A stretch of 64,000 bases of DNA from Zea mays (GCF_902167145.1 NC_050097.1:115663982-115727981); one strand, 5' to 3'. Positions 19,272 to 29,163 are shown, counted from the stretch's first letter. Notes: generated by a model not told the origin, from the letters alone. Numbers and translations are program-made.

Positions 19272-19529
19272 TGATGAACAGCTGTCCTTGTGAAAGCTGC
19301 TGCCACTCTCGACAAAAGGGTGATCACCGCTACCCATCTCAATATCTGCTCTTCTTCCCGGATATGATGACAGATATTCGATGAACAGCTGTCTTGTGAT
19401 GCCGCTGTCACTCTGGACAAAAGGAAGGTAACACATATCTCAATATCTGCTCTTCTTCCCGGATATGATGACAGATATTCGATGAACAGCTGTCTTGTGA
19501 TGCCGCTGTCACTCTGGACAAAAGGAAGG
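19272..19529. repeat. ~101-bp minisatellite, about 2.5 units, split by the gypsy insertion
   Basis: Units begin GATGAACAGCTGTC at 19272, 19381 and 19482. The second and third are identical over their shared length; the first is diverged. The third unit is cut at GAAGG (19525-19529), the target duplication of the gypsy element. On the other side of the gypsy, 29164-29176 resumes with GAAGGTAACACAT, the expected continuation, before the similarity ends. Confidence 0.8.
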
Positions 19530-19568
19530 TGTTGAGCGCCGTATTGAGCGGCCGGACGGTCCGGCCCT

Positions 19569-19872
19569 GAGGATGATAGCTTTGGGAGCAATAGAGAAAG
19601 ACAAGATCATGGTAGCCAGGGCCTACAACAAGAAGGTCAAAGCAAAATCATTTCAAGTAGGGGACCTGGTGTGGAAGACCATTCTGCCTCTAAGGAGTAA
19701 AGACCGGAAGTTCGGGAAATGGTCACCAAGCTGGGAAGGCCCTTATAAAGTAAAACAGGTGATGTCTGGCAACGCCTATTTGCTGCAAACATTACAAGGC
19801 AAGGACTTGCCTAAGGCTTTGAATGGGCGTTTCCTCAAACAGTATCATCCTAGTATGTGGCAGGATGCCTAA
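19569..19872 (+). pseudogene. Residual 3' end of gypsy pol before the first full LTR
   Basis: About 100 codons identical to the end of the integrase-containing frame (28108-28411), starting at the microhomology GAGG (19569-19572) shared by LTR (CCCTGAGG) and pol (AAGAGGATG). They are followed by the normal 3' untranslated region and polypurine tract, then the LTR at 19945. It is the remnant of an upstream element unit, not a separate gene, although it begins with an apparent ATG at 19573. Confidence 0.88.
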
Positions 19873-19944
19873 GAAAACCGATGTAATCACATCGAGTTAG
19901 TTGCTTTTGGTTTGCTCAGCTCCACCAAAAGGCAGGGGGGCATA

Positions 19945-20602
19945 TGTTGAGCGCCGTATTGAGCGGCCGGACGGTCCGGCCCTGAGGCCGGACGGTCCGC
20001 GGTCCGGACAGTCCGTGCCTGTGGGCCGGACGGTCCGCGCATGCGCAGAGCAGTTTAGGGTTCCGAGTTTTGTGCTATGTTTGTTGGCTAGATTTGCGGA
20101 ATTAACACGGAATCCAGTCGTGTAAAGGGTCCAGCCCCCCTGCTCTATATAAAGAGAGGTCTACGGCCGATTTGTAATCATCAACAATCGAATCAATACA
20201 ACTTCTATTCGCATTTATTTCCAGTACAATTAGGAGTAGTTCTAGCCTAGTTCTAGTTTAGCCTCTCGATCCCCAAATTCTCCGCCTCTCCTCGACTCTA
20301 CGTCGATTAGAGGAGTCTAGGTCGGCCGGCCCGAGCCTAAACAACCCCTAGGATCTCTCCTCCCCGACGGGGTCCCTCCCGGGAGCGAGATCCAGGCGCC
20401 GCCGGCGATCTTCCGCCGCCCCTGCACACGCGCGGATCGTCCGGCCCCAGGGCGCGGACCGTCCGGACGTCAGGCAGGAAAACCTAGCCCCTGCGCCAGG
20501 TCGCGGACCGTCCGGCCCCAGGTCGCGGACCGTCCGCGCCTGACCAGAGAGCACCGCCGCCGGTTCTTCTTGAGTATTTGGCGCTCCGAAAAGGCGTCAA
20601 CA
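19945..20602 (+). repeat. Gypsy LTR (5' LTR of the intact unit)
   Basis: Begins TGTTGAGCGCC and ends GGCGTCAACA, 658 bp. It contains clusters of the palindrome GGAC(C/G)GTCC both upstream of the TATA box (19974-20038) and near its 3' end (20433-20536). By hand count it differs from the right LTR at about four bases and lacks one 22-bp palindrome-bearing unit. At those four positions copy 2's LTR agrees with the right LTR, so the changes occurred in this LTR. Confidence 0.92.
20146..20154 (+). promoter_or_regulatory. LTR TATA box
   Basis: CTCTATATAAAGAG in the middle of the LTR, with the expected transcribed R/U5 portion downstream, ending at 20602. Equivalent boxes are at about 28686 in the right LTR and about 59029 in copy 2. 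Palindromic GGAC(C/G)GTCC motifs lie 110-175 bp upstream. Confidence 0.7.
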
Positions 20603-20609
20603 TACTTTT

Positions 20610-20627
20610 TGGCGACTCCGCTGGGGA
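20610..20627 (+). other. Primer-binding site of the gypsy element
   Basis: TGGCGACTCCGCTGGGGA lies 7 bp after the LTR end, where a tRNA-complementary PBS is expected. The sequence starts with TGG, complementary to a tRNA CCA tail. It looks like a tRNA-Arg-type PBS, but the tRNA identity was not checked. Confidence 0.7.
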
Positions 20628-20658
20628 AACATATCTAAGCTCATCAAATCGGCCCTCA

Positions 20659-23600
20659 ATGGCCGGTTCAAGGGATAGCTCTGATATTTCTCCAAGCAAC
20701 ATCATAGAGCCGACTTGGGAAACCTTGCCGGCTGACGAGCAGCTCCAGTTCGAGGAGCACAAGGAGCGGATGATCCAGGAGGCGAAAGCAAAGTTCTTGA
20801 CCAACTTCAAAGTGGACAGGAACAACAAGGTCGTCCGACATCGGGCGACGGATCCGGCTTCGCTCCAACCCACGCCAGATATCCCCAATGTAAGTAATAC
20901 CAACGATCTGCAATCTCTTAGAAATTATGTAGAAGATCAGCGTGAACAAATGCAGAATATCATAGGGGGTATGCAAAGCGATCTTAAGAGACTAGTACGT
21001 GCATTTGATAAATCTAGTACCGCAAATTTTCCTTCGCACGAGGTTGAGTTAGGAGCTAACGCGTGTAACACATCGGCTACAGGTTGTCACGACCAGTCAC
21101 AACCCCTTTATGGGATGCCGATGGACACATACCCTAATCAACCGCAAATCGGCAGCAAACCAGCCGATCTGCACATGCCCGGACCGTCCGCACGTGAGCG
21201 CGGACCGTCCGGGCCAGCAACAGTCAGGCCTATTTTTAATGAGTTACCTAGATATGCGCCCGAGCCACCACGCACGGCACAGAACCTAAACTACCCAGTC
21301 GGACCGTCCGCGTACAACAACGGACGGTCCGCACATAATCACGGACGGTCCGGGCCAATGTCCGGACAGTCCGCACATGACCTTTTTGAGGAGGATTGTT
21401 ACCGGAATCCTCACCCGTCCCAGCAGCACTTCCCATCGCACTATACAATGCATCAACCCATTAATTCAAGATCCAGAGCCCAGGAAAGCTTCCCGGCCCC
21501 ACCCAGGAGGCCGGAAAGAAACGATCAAACCTATGACCCATATGGGGCAAATGAAAATGCACCACGTAACTCAAACCAATGGGGGGAAAGACAACATGCT
21601 AATGTCCAACCAACCCCACCTATGTTTGACCAGAGAGCCGGTGGTCTCGCACCGGCTGCCATTGATATAGTAAGGGAAGAAATAGCCGGGGCGTTCCGAG
21701 ATAAGCTCGGAGTAAGCATGGTCCCTGGGGGGCAATCATATCGGAAACCTTATGACAGCCGATTTGATCACCACCCATACCCACAGGGAACCAGGATACC
21801 CGAATTCGCAAAATTTTCGGGTGATCAAGGGAAAAACACACGTGAACATATAGGCCAGTTCTTAGCACAATTGGGAGAATTGGCCGACACAGAGGCATTT
21901 CGCGTACGTTTATTTTCATTATCGCTAACAGGAACCGCGTTTGCATGGTATGCCACTTTACCTCCTAATTCCATTTCATCATGGGGGGATCTAGAACAAA
22001 AATTTCATGATCATTTTTTCTCCGGTGACTATGAGTTGGATTTGGTAGATTTAGTGTCGTTGCGACAGACAAAAGATGAATCGGTTAATGATTACATCCG
22101 GAGATTCCGAGATACAAGAAACCGATGCTTTCAAATTCATTTAGCAGAGAAACAGCTAGTAGGATTAGCCTTTAATGGTCTGCGATATTATTTAAAAGAA
22201 AGATTAGAAGGCATCCAATTCTTTACATTAGCACAATTACACCAGAGAGCTTTGGCTTGTGAAGGCCGAAGCAAAGAAACTGCTAAAACAATTCGTCACA
22301 ACGTACATGTAGTAGAATGCGACCAAAGTAGTTCAGAAGACGAATCAGCAGAGGTGTATGCTGCTGAAATGGTTTGGCCAAAGCAGGCCAAATCTTCGGC
22401 TTGTGCCTCCTTACAGCCGGTTCAAAAGAAACGGCAAGAGGAGGTTAAGTTTACATTTAATGTTGGTAAGTGTGATAGAATATTTGATGAATTACTTAAA
22501 AATGGCAACATTAAAATAAATCACACTGTTCCATCCGCCGACGAGCTAAAACGTCGTGCATATTGCAAGTGGCATAACTCATTTTCTCATGCCACTAATG
22601 ATTGTAATGTATTCCGTCGACAGATTCAATCGGCCATTAACGAAGGACGATTGAAATTTCAGGAAATGCAGGTGGATACAGAACCCTTTCCGATGAACAT
22701 GATTGACTTCGAGGGCAAGAAAGTCTTGGTTCGGCCAAATACAGCCGATAAAGGCAAAGGCAAGGAAACAATCATCGGCAATGCTAAAAGGGCCGATGGA
22801 GATTGTAAAGTTGCTTGCAGGAAGGTGGTGGCCGAGAAGACTCCCGATGGAGAGGAGACACTGAAGGTGACCATCACAGCCTCTAACACTGGGGGGCAAG
22901 CGCAGACAGGGAGACAGTTGCGGGAACCCGTGCTGCGTATCACGGACAGTCCGCCGTCCCGACGCGGACGGTCTGACGCTTCCCCGGACGGTCCGGACGA
23001 CTCTGGCGGACGGTCCGGCCATGCTCAGGACTCGCAGCGACCACGTACCTTCAAACCACGACGACCAGAGATAGGTACGTGGAAAACAAATACATTTAAA
23101 GCAGCTGGTCGGCTGATCAAGCCTGGCCCGACTTTCGATCAATTGTTGTCTAAATATGTGAAAAAGAAGGCCGGCCCCAGTGACCGGCCACCGAAGCGAC
23201 CCCGCTCACCCATTCATGAGCAACGTCAGGTCAGGCCGATTGGACCACTTCACCAATCGGAAGAAATGAAAGGTCCTATTGTACAATTGAGACCTAACAT
23301 GCCGACATGGACCCCTCCACCCCCTTATCCATCTATGCCATATCCATACACATACTTACCTCCACCATATGTCCCAAATCAAATGTGGGGCATGCCACCA
23401 TATCCATTTGGGATGCCACAGTACCCCGCCTGGGGGGCACCCCAAACATCCGTTTTTGATAGATTGGCGCCGCCAGTGCAAGACCGGTTGAGCGCTGCTG
23501 AATCTGGTCATCAGGCACAGGCCCAACAAGATTGCCGGACTACTCGGCCTCCTAGGCCGACCAATCCGGCAGGGGGGCATATGCCTACAACAAAAAAGGA

Positions 23601-24825
23601 CATCATCAAAATAGGCACTGCAGATGTTGTCATACAAGAAGATAATAAAGGGCCGATGATTTTCGGCGAATCGGCCAACACAACCGAAAAGGATACGGCT
23701 ACCATCAAAATAGTCGATCCAAAATACTCCATGCCTCGATGGTGCCCAGCGGGATTGACACGATCCCAAAAGAGAAAATTACAGCGCCTAAGAGCAAAGG
23801 AGAGCCAGGAGAAGGAGGCGGAAAAGACATTTAATGACACACATCCACTATACCCGCCACCGCAAAAGAAATGGAGACCGAAGGCCGTTGAGAAAAAACA
23901 AACGGCCACAGAAATAGAAAGTCAATCTGCACCAGGCGCGGACCGTCCGGCCCCTGCGCACGGACCGTCCGCCGTTCACCAGGAAGTCTCTGGACGACCT
24001 GCACCAGGCGCGGACCGTCCGGCCCCCGCACGCGGACCGTCCGCCGTTCACCAGGAAGCCTCCAACGACACGACAACATCAATGGAAGAGGACGATCTGC
24101 TGGGAGAAGACCTGGTCGACTACGAGGCTTCTCCAGAACGCCCAGGTATGGATGTAAATATTATTACATTTTCTGCCGATTGTACTATTATCGGCGACGA
24201 TGAACCTGTTGTCGCCCAGTTTGATTTTGGTCCTAAAGAAGCCGCCTTTACTAAACCAAAAGAATCGGTAAATCATTTAAAGCCGCTCTTCGTGCGCGGC
24301 CACATTGATGGGATACCGATTGCTAAGATGTTGGTAGATGGAGGGGCGGCTGTAAATCTGATGCCTTATTCATTATACAGAAAATTAGGTAAACAAGATG
24401 ACGAACTTGTCAAGACCAACATGACCCTCAGCGGTGTTGGAACTGATAGTTCGATCAAAGCCAGGGGAGTCACGTCCGTTGAATTAACCATCGGGACTAA
24501 GACCCTTGCTGCTGCATTCTTCGTCGCTGATGTAGAAGGAAATTACAGTTTAATCCTAGGCAGAGATTGGATTCACGCCAATCAATGTATACCTTCTACA
24601 TTACATCAAATGCTGATACAATGGGTAGGCGATGACATAGAACAAGTACATGCTGATGTATCGGCCTGCATCGCTGTGGCCGATGCCCCTGTACTCTGGA
24701 CTTATGAGACTGCTACATGTCTCACAGGAGTAGACTTTTCTGATTATCAATTCATAAGTATAGATAAGAAAGGTTTCATTCCTGTAATGCTAGAGCCGAT
24801 GGAGAATCGGCTAAATCCTAAATAA
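20659..24825 (+). CDS. Gypsy gag-protease polyprotein (1388 aa)
   Basis: Start chosen at ATG 20659 (MAGSRDSSDI), the first ATG after LTR and PBS; the open frame extends upstream through the PBS but without an ATG. About residues 383-517 form the retrotransposon gag domain (FAKFSGDQGKNTREHIGQFL, AFAWYATLPPNSISSWGDLE, YIRRFRDTRNRCF). A Cys/His segment (YCKWHNSFSHATNDC) near residue 635 may bind nucleic acid. The middle is a long Pro-rich linker. An aspartic protease near the C-terminus has active site LVDGGAAVN with the catalytic Asp at residue 1227; DGG instead of DTG/DSG is usual in Tat elements. GGAC(C/G)GTCC palindromes lie in the linkers and are read in several frames. The frame is intact. 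Confidence 0.92.
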   Translation: MAGSRDSSDISPSNIIEPTWETLPADEQLQFEEHKERMIQEAKAKFLTNFKVDRNNKVVRHRATDPASLQPTPDIPNVSNTNDLQSLRNYVEDQREQMQNIIGGMQSDLKRLVRAFDKSSTANFPSHEVELGANACNTSATGCHDQSQPLYGMPMDTYPNQPQIGSKPADLHMPGPSARERGPSGPATVRPIFNELPRYAPEPPRTAQNLNYPVGPSAYNNGRSAHNHGRSGPMSGQSAHDLFEEDCYRNPHPSQQHFPSHYTMHQPINSRSRAQESFPAPPRRPERNDQTYDPYGANENAPRNSNQWGERQHANVQPTPPMFDQRAGGLAPAAIDIVREEIAGAFRDKLGVSMVPGGQSYRKPYDSRFDHHPYPQGTRIPEFAKFSGDQGKNTREHIGQFLAQLGELADTEAFRVRLFSLSLTGTAFAWYATLPPNSISSWGDLEQKFHDHFFSGDYELDLVDLVSLRQTKDESVNDYIRRFRDTRNRCFQIHLAEKQLVGLAFNGLRYYLKERLEGIQFFTLAQLHQRALACEGRSKETAKTIRHNVHVVECDQSSSEDESAEVYAAEMVWPKQAKSSACASLQPVQKKRQEEVKFTFNVGKCDRIFDELLKNGNIKINHTVPSADELKRRAYCKWHNSFSHATNDCNVFRRQIQSAINEGRLKFQEMQVDTEPFPMNMIDFEGKKVLVRPNTADKGKGKETIIGNAKRADGDCKVACRKVVAEKTPDGEETLKVTITASNTGGQAQTGRQLREPVLRITDSPPSRRGRSDASPDGPDDSGGRSGHAQDSQRPRTFKPRRPEIGTWKTNTFKAAGRLIKPGPTFDQLLSKYVKKKAGPSDRPPKRPRSPIHEQRQVRPIGPLHQSEEMKGPIVQLRPNMPTWTPPPPYPSMPYPYTYLPPPYVPNQMWGMPPYPFGMPQYPAWGAPQTSVFDRLAPPVQDRLSAAESGHQAQAQQDCRTTRPPRPTNPAGGHMPTTKKDIIKIGTADVVIQEDNKGPMIFGESANTTEKDTATIKIVDPKYSMPRWCPAGLTRSQKRKLQRLRAKESQEKEAEKTFNDTHPLYPPPQKKWRPKAVEKKQTATEIESQSAPGADRPAPAHGPSAVHQEVSGRPAPGADRPAPARGPSAVHQEASNDTTTSMEEDDLLGEDLVDYEASPERPGMDVNIITFSADCTIIGDDEPVVAQFDFGPKEAAFTKPKESVNHLKPLFVRGHIDGIPIAKMLVDGGAAVNLMPYSLYRKLGKQDDELVKTNMTLSGVGTDSSIKARGVTSVELTIGTKTLAAAFFVADVEGNYSLILGRDWIHANQCIPSTLHQMLIQWVGDDIEQVHADVSACIAVADAPVLWTYETATCLTGVDFSDYQFISIDKKGFIPVMLEPMENRLNPK

Positions 24826-24832
24826 AGTTAAA

Positions 24833-27800
24833 ATGATGAATACACACAAAGTTCATGAGTCTTTGGTCACAGACAGTTCGGCCGCCAAGGCCGGATGGTC
24901 TGGTCTTTCACAAAAGAGTTCGGACTTTAAGACCGAGCATCTATCACAGCGAAAAGACAGTATTACGGATGATCCGGTCCCCGAGACCGGAAAGTCCGCC
25001 ATCACACAAAGATCATCTGATTCCTCTGTGGGGGACATGATAGAGGAATTCAGAGATCTTGATAAACTAGGACAGGGGTTTACATCGGCCGATCCTTTGG
25101 AGGAGATTGACATAGGAGATGGTAAAACTCCAAGGCCGACTTTTGTAAACAAGACCCTGGAGACCGATCCTAGAGATGAGATGATCGGTCTATTGAAGGA
25201 ATATTCAGATTGCTTTGCTTGGAATTATACTGAAATGCCTGGATTAAGCCGAGAGATCGTAGAGCATCGGCTGCCTATTAAATCTGGTTTCAGACCTTTC
25301 AAGCAAAGAGCTAGAACATTTCGTCCAGATCTTCTCCCACGCATCAAGGACGAAATCCACCGGCTGCTAGAAGCTGATTTTATCAGACCTTGCAGATACG
25401 TAGAATGGGTCTCCAATATTGTGCCGGTAGAGAAGGAGTCAGGTAAACTTAGAGTATGCATTGATTTTCGCAATTTAAATAGAGCAACTCCTAAAGACGA
25501 ATATCCCATGCCCATAGCCGATACATTAATCAATAATGCATCAGGAAATAGAATTATTAGCTTCCTTGATGGTAATGCCGGATATAATCAGATTTTCATG
25601 GCCGAAGAAGATACGTCTAAAACGGCCTTTATATGTCCAGGCTTCATTGGTTTATTTGAGTGGGTTGTCATGACATTTGGTCTGAAAAATGCTGGTGCTA
25701 CTTATCAGAGGGCTATGAATTTGATCTTCCATGAATTGTTAGGAAACACTGTGGAAGTTTACATCGATGATATTGTAGTCAAATCGGCTGAGTTTAGTTT
25801 TCATATAGCTGATTTGCGTAAAGCCTTTGATAAAATGCGTCAGTATGGTTTGAAAATGAACCCACGTAAATGTGCTTTTGGAGTGTCGGCTGGTAAGTTT
25901 TTAGGATTTGTCATACATGAACATGGTATAGAAATAGACCCTGACCGAATCAAGTCTATTCGGAATGTGGGACCTCCGACCTGTAAGGTCGAGGTACAGA
26001 GGTTTCTCGGCAAGGTGAATTATTTACGAAGGTTTATTTCTAACCTAGCCGGGAAGATTGATGCGTTCACCCCTATTCTTCGGCTTAAGAATGATGCCGA
26101 ATTCGCTTGGGGGGCAGAACAACAAGAAGCATTTGATCTCATCAAAAAATACTTATCTTCGGCTCCCGTATTAAAAGCACCACGAGCAGGAGTACCATTC
26201 AGATTATACATTGCAGCTGAGGATAAGGCCATTGGGGCTGTTCTGACACAAGAAACCGAGGGGAAGGAGCATGTGGTGACATATCTAAGCCGAAGGTTGG
26301 TGGATGCTGAAACAAGGTACACTTTTATTGAAAAGTTATGCTTATGCTTGTTTTTTGCATGCACCAAATGTAGATGTTATTTACTGTCTAGTCATTGTAC
26401 TGTTTCTGGTCAAGCCGATGTGATCAAATACATGTTGCATAACCCAATTATGAGTGGTAGAATTGGTAAATGGGCTTATGCACTCGTAGAATATGACTTG
26501 GCCTATGAACCATTGAAATCTATGAAAGGCCAAGTCATAGCGGATTTCATTGTAGAACATCGGGTTAATGATATTCATGAACTAGACATGTCATACCTCA
26601 CTATTACTCCTTGGACTTTATATTTTGATGGATCGGTTTGCAATGAAGGCCAAGGAATTGGCATTGTGCTTGTTTCACCAAGTAATGTCTCCTTTGACTT
26701 CTCTAGCCGATTGAAAACTTATTGCACTAATAATCAAGCTGAATATGAGGCCCTCCTATTCGGCTTAGAACTTTTAAATGGTATGGGAGTAAAACATGTG
26801 AAGGTATTTGGTGATTCTCAGCTGATTGTCCAACAAGTGTTAGAAGAATATCAATGTTTTGATGGTACTCTAAATAGTTACCTTGAGAAATGTTGGAGCA
26901 TGATTCATTCTTTTGACGAATTCAGTATTCGGCATATCTCTAGAGTTGAGAATCATAGAGCTAACGATTTGGCACAAGATGCATCAGGTTATCGGATAAA
27001 GAGAGGAAAGTTTCACAAAACTGAAAATCTGATAACCGGTGCAAAGCCAAATTCCCAGGTCGCGGACCGTCCGCGTGATGACGCCGGACCGTCCGGGGTT
27101 ACCAGAAATGTTCTTTCGATCAATTCGGCCGACAATGAGGCCGATGCAAGTGATTGGAGGACACCTATACTTAATTATCTACAAAATCCCAATATAAGGA
27201 CAGATAAGAACATTCGGCGAACAGCTTTCAAGTATGTTTTGATGAGTGATGAACTTTACCGCCGAACAGTCAATGATATCCTGCTTAAGTGCTTGGGCCC
27301 AGATGATGCTATATTAGCCATGGCCGAAGTACATGAAGGAATTTGTGGTACTCATCAATCAGCTCCAAAGATGAAGTGGTTGTTGCGAAGGTCTGGTTTT
27401 TATTGGCCTAGTATGATAGCTGATTGTTTCAAGTACTACAAGGGTTGCCAAGTGTGTCAAAAATTCGGCGACCTACAGTTAGTCCCTGCAGCCGAATTAC
27501 ATCCTATCATCAAACCTTGGCCGTTCAGAGGATGGGGATTAGACTTTATTGGAGAAATTCATCCTTCATCATCAAAGGGGCATCGGTTTGTGTTAGTTGC
27601 CACTGACTACTTCACCAAATGGACTGAAGCCGTTGCTCTAAAGAACATGACACACAAGGAGGTAATCGAGTTTATAACTGAGCATATTATTCATAGATTC
27701 GGCATTCCCCAAACCTTAACTACAGATCAAGGTACTTCTTTTATGTCAAAGGAGGTACGTGAATTTGCTGAATTATACAGAATTAAGCTGCTTAATTCAT

Positions 27801-28411
27801 CTCCATATTATGCTCAGGCCAATGGACAGGCCGAGTCTAGTAATAGGACATTGATTAATTTGATAAAAAAGAAGATATCTGATAATCCTAAACATTGGCA
27901 TAAGATTTTATCTGAAGCTTTATGGGCTCATAGGATATCTAAACATAGGGCTACTCAAGTGTCTCCTTTTGAGCTTGTCTATGGGCAGGAAGCAGTGTTA
28001 CCTGTGGAGATAAGTTTGAATGCTGTCAGGTTCGCCAGACAAAATGATTTAAATGCTACTGATTATTATAATTCAATGATGGATAATATTGATGAGGTGA
28101 CCGACAAGAGGATGATAGCTTTGGGAGCAATAGAGAAAGACAAGATCATGGTAGCCAGGGCCTACAACAAGAAGGTCAAAGCAAAATCATTTCAAGTAGG
28201 GGACCTGGTGTGGAAGACCATTCTGCCTCTAAGGAGTAAAGACCGGAAGTTCGGGAAATGGTCACCAAGCTGGGAAGGCCCTTATAAAGTAAAACAGGTG
28301 ATGTCTGGCAACGCCTATTTGCTGCAAACATTACAAGGCAAGGACTTGCCTAAGGCTTTGAATGGGCGTTTCCTCAAACAGTACCATCCTAGTATGTGGC
28401 AGGATGCCTAA
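24833..28411 (+). CDS. Gypsy pol: RT, RNase H, second RNase H, integrase (1192 aa)
   Basis: Starts at ATG 24833, 7 nt after the gag-protease stop and in the +1 frame. RT covers about residues 140-400, with FRNLNRATPKDEYPMP and catalytic YIDD at 310-313. An RT-linked RNase H region follows (YIAAEDKAIGAVL, VTYLSRRLVDAETRY). A second, archaeal-type RNase H starts at WTLYFDGS (Asp 599) with QAEYEALLFG, VFGDSQLIV and ANDLAQDA; this dual arrangement marks Tat elements. Integrase has an HHCC finger (H834, H841, C871, C874) and a D904, D965, E1001 core with 35 residues between the last two. No chromodomain is seen. No stops or frameshifts, so the unit may be autonomous. Confidence 0.94.
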   Translation: MMNTHKVHESLVTDSSAAKAGWSGLSQKSSDFKTEHLSQRKDSITDDPVPETGKSAITQRSSDSSVGDMIEEFRDLDKLGQGFTSADPLEEIDIGDGKTPRPTFVNKTLETDPRDEMIGLLKEYSDCFAWNYTEMPGLSREIVEHRLPIKSGFRPFKQRARTFRPDLLPRIKDEIHRLLEADFIRPCRYVEWVSNIVPVEKESGKLRVCIDFRNLNRATPKDEYPMPIADTLINNASGNRIISFLDGNAGYNQIFMAEEDTSKTAFICPGFIGLFEWVVMTFGLKNAGATYQRAMNLIFHELLGNTVEVYIDDIVVKSAEFSFHIADLRKAFDKMRQYGLKMNPRKCAFGVSAGKFLGFVIHEHGIEIDPDRIKSIRNVGPPTCKVEVQRFLGKVNYLRRFISNLAGKIDAFTPILRLKNDAEFAWGAEQQEAFDLIKKYLSSAPVLKAPRAGVPFRLYIAAEDKAIGAVLTQETEGKEHVVTYLSRRLVDAETRYTFIEKLCLCLFFACTKCRCYLLSSHCTVSGQADVIKYMLHNPIMSGRIGKWAYALVEYDLAYEPLKSMKGQVIADFIVEHRVNDIHELDMSYLTITPWTLYFDGSVCNEGQGIGIVLVSPSNVSFDFSSRLKTYCTNNQAEYEALLFGLELLNGMGVKHVKVFGDSQLIVQQVLEEYQCFDGTLNSYLEKCWSMIHSFDEFSIRHISRVENHRANDLAQDASGYRIKRGKFHKTENLITGAKPNSQVADRPRDDAGPSGVTRNVLSINSADNEADASDWRTPILNYLQNPNIRTDKNIRRTAFKYVLMSDELYRRTVNDILLKCLGPDDAILAMAEVHEGICGTHQSAPKMKWLLRRSGFYWPSMIADCFKYYKGCQVCQKFGDLQLVPAAELHPIIKPWPFRGWGLDFIGEIHPSSSKGHRFVLVATDYFTKWTEAVALKNMTHKEVIEFITEHIIHRFGIPQTLTTDQGTSFMSKEVREFAELYRIKLLNSSPYYAQANGQAESSNRTLINLIKKKISDNPKHWHKILSEALWAHRISKHRATQVSPFELVYGQEAVLPVEISLNAVRFARQNDLNATDYYNSMMDNIDEVTDKRMIALGAIEKDKIMVARAYNKKVKAKSFQVGDLVWKTILPLRSKDRKFGKWSPSWEGPYKVKQVMSGNAYLLQTLQGKDLPKALNGRFLKQYHPSMWQDA

Positions 28412-28465
28412 GAAAACCGATGTAATCACATCGAGTTAGTTGCTTTTGGTTTGCTCAGCTCCACC

Positions 28466-28483
28466 AAAAGGCAGGGGGGCATA
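28466..28483 (+). other. Polypurine tract of the gypsy element
   Basis: AAAAGGCAGGGGGGCATA lies directly before the right LTR; the same sequence precedes the LTR at 19945 (19927-19944) as part of the remnant upstream unit. It primes plus-strand synthesis in LTR elements. Confidence 0.8.
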
Positions 28484-29163
28484 TGTTGAGCGCCGTATTG
28501 AGCGGCCGGACGGTCCGGCCCTGAGGCCGGACGGTCCGCGGTCCGGACAGTCCGCGCCTGTGGGCCGGACGGTCCGCGCATGCGCAGAGCAGTTTAGGGT
28601 TCCGAGTTTTGTGCTATGTTTGTTGGCTAGATTTGCGGAATTAACACGGAATCCAGTCGTGTAAAGGGTCCAGCCCCCCTCCTCTATATAAAGAGAGGTC
28701 TACGGCCGATTTGTAATCATCAACAATCGAATCAATACAACTTCTATTCGCATTTATTTCCAGTACAATTAGGAGTAGTTCTAGCCTAGTTCTAGTTTAG
28801 CCTCTCGATCCCCAAATTCTCCGCCTCTCCTCGACTCTACGTCGATTAGAGGAGTCTAGGTCGGCCGGCCCGAGCCTAGACAACCCCTAGGATCTCTCCT
28901 CCCCGACGGGGTCCCTCCCGGGAGCGAGATCCAGGCGCCGCCGGCGATCTTCCGCCGCCCCTGCACACGCGCGGACCGTCCGGCCCCAGGGCGCGGACCG
29001 TCCGGCCCCAGGGCGCGGACCGTCCGGACGTCAGGCAGGAAAACCTAGCCCCTGCGCCAGGTCGCGGACCGTCCGGCCCCAGGTCGCGGACCGTCCGCGC
29101 CTGACCAGAGAGCACCGCCGCCGGTTCTTCTTGAGTATTTGGCGCTCCGAAAAGGCGTCAACA
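28484..29163 (+). repeat. Gypsy 3' LTR
   Basis: 680 bp, TGTTGAGCGCC to GGCGTCAACA, followed by the TSD GAAGG. Compared with the LTR at 19945 it has one extra 22-bp unit carrying GCGGACCGTCC near 28975-29030 (three tandem units here, two in the other LTRs). Confidence 0.92.

Larger units (their letters stand above)
2929..25118. repeat. Segmental duplication, copy 1 (part visible in both copies)
   Basis: This interval is repeated from 34576 to 64000 in direct orientation. Start-to-start distance is 31,647 bp. Offsets shift at three kinds of place: the element 4825-7077 present only here, the copia element 38263-47703 present only in copy 2, and small indels or (TA)n length changes. Sampled blocks differ by about 0.1% (gypsy gag, 14-18 kb) to about 0.7% (12.9-13.7 kb) by hand count. 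The right limit is set by the window end, not by loss of similarity. Confidence 0.93.
19530..29163 (+). mobile_element. Ty3/gypsy retrotransposon, Tat-type, with three LTR starts (copy 1)
   Basis: The outer ends TGTTGAGCGCC (19530) and GGCGTCAACA (29163) are flanked by the identical 5-bp duplication GAAGG (19525-19529 and 29164-29168). Inside there is a 43-bp LTR stub joined to the 3' end of pol and its PPT, then a full LTR (19945-20602), gag-protease, pol and a last LTR (28484-29163). The TSD lies outside the stub, so the stub and the complete unit came from one insertion site. A second RNase H-like domain between RT and integrase places it in the Tat group. The two full LTRs differ by about 4 substitutions and a 22-bp unit, so the element is young. 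Confidence 0.9.

Noticed and set aside
19573..19872. Separate 99-residue gene before the gypsy LTR
   Set aside because: Identical to the last part of pol at 28112-28411; the apparent ATG is an internal methionine, so it is a retroelement remnant.
22579..23142. Minus-strand frames antisense to gypsy gag (also 20484-20903, 23356-23909 and copy 2 equivalents)
   Set aside because: They are antisense to a strong, intact coding frame and show no domain; palindromic sequence and codon bias explain the openness.
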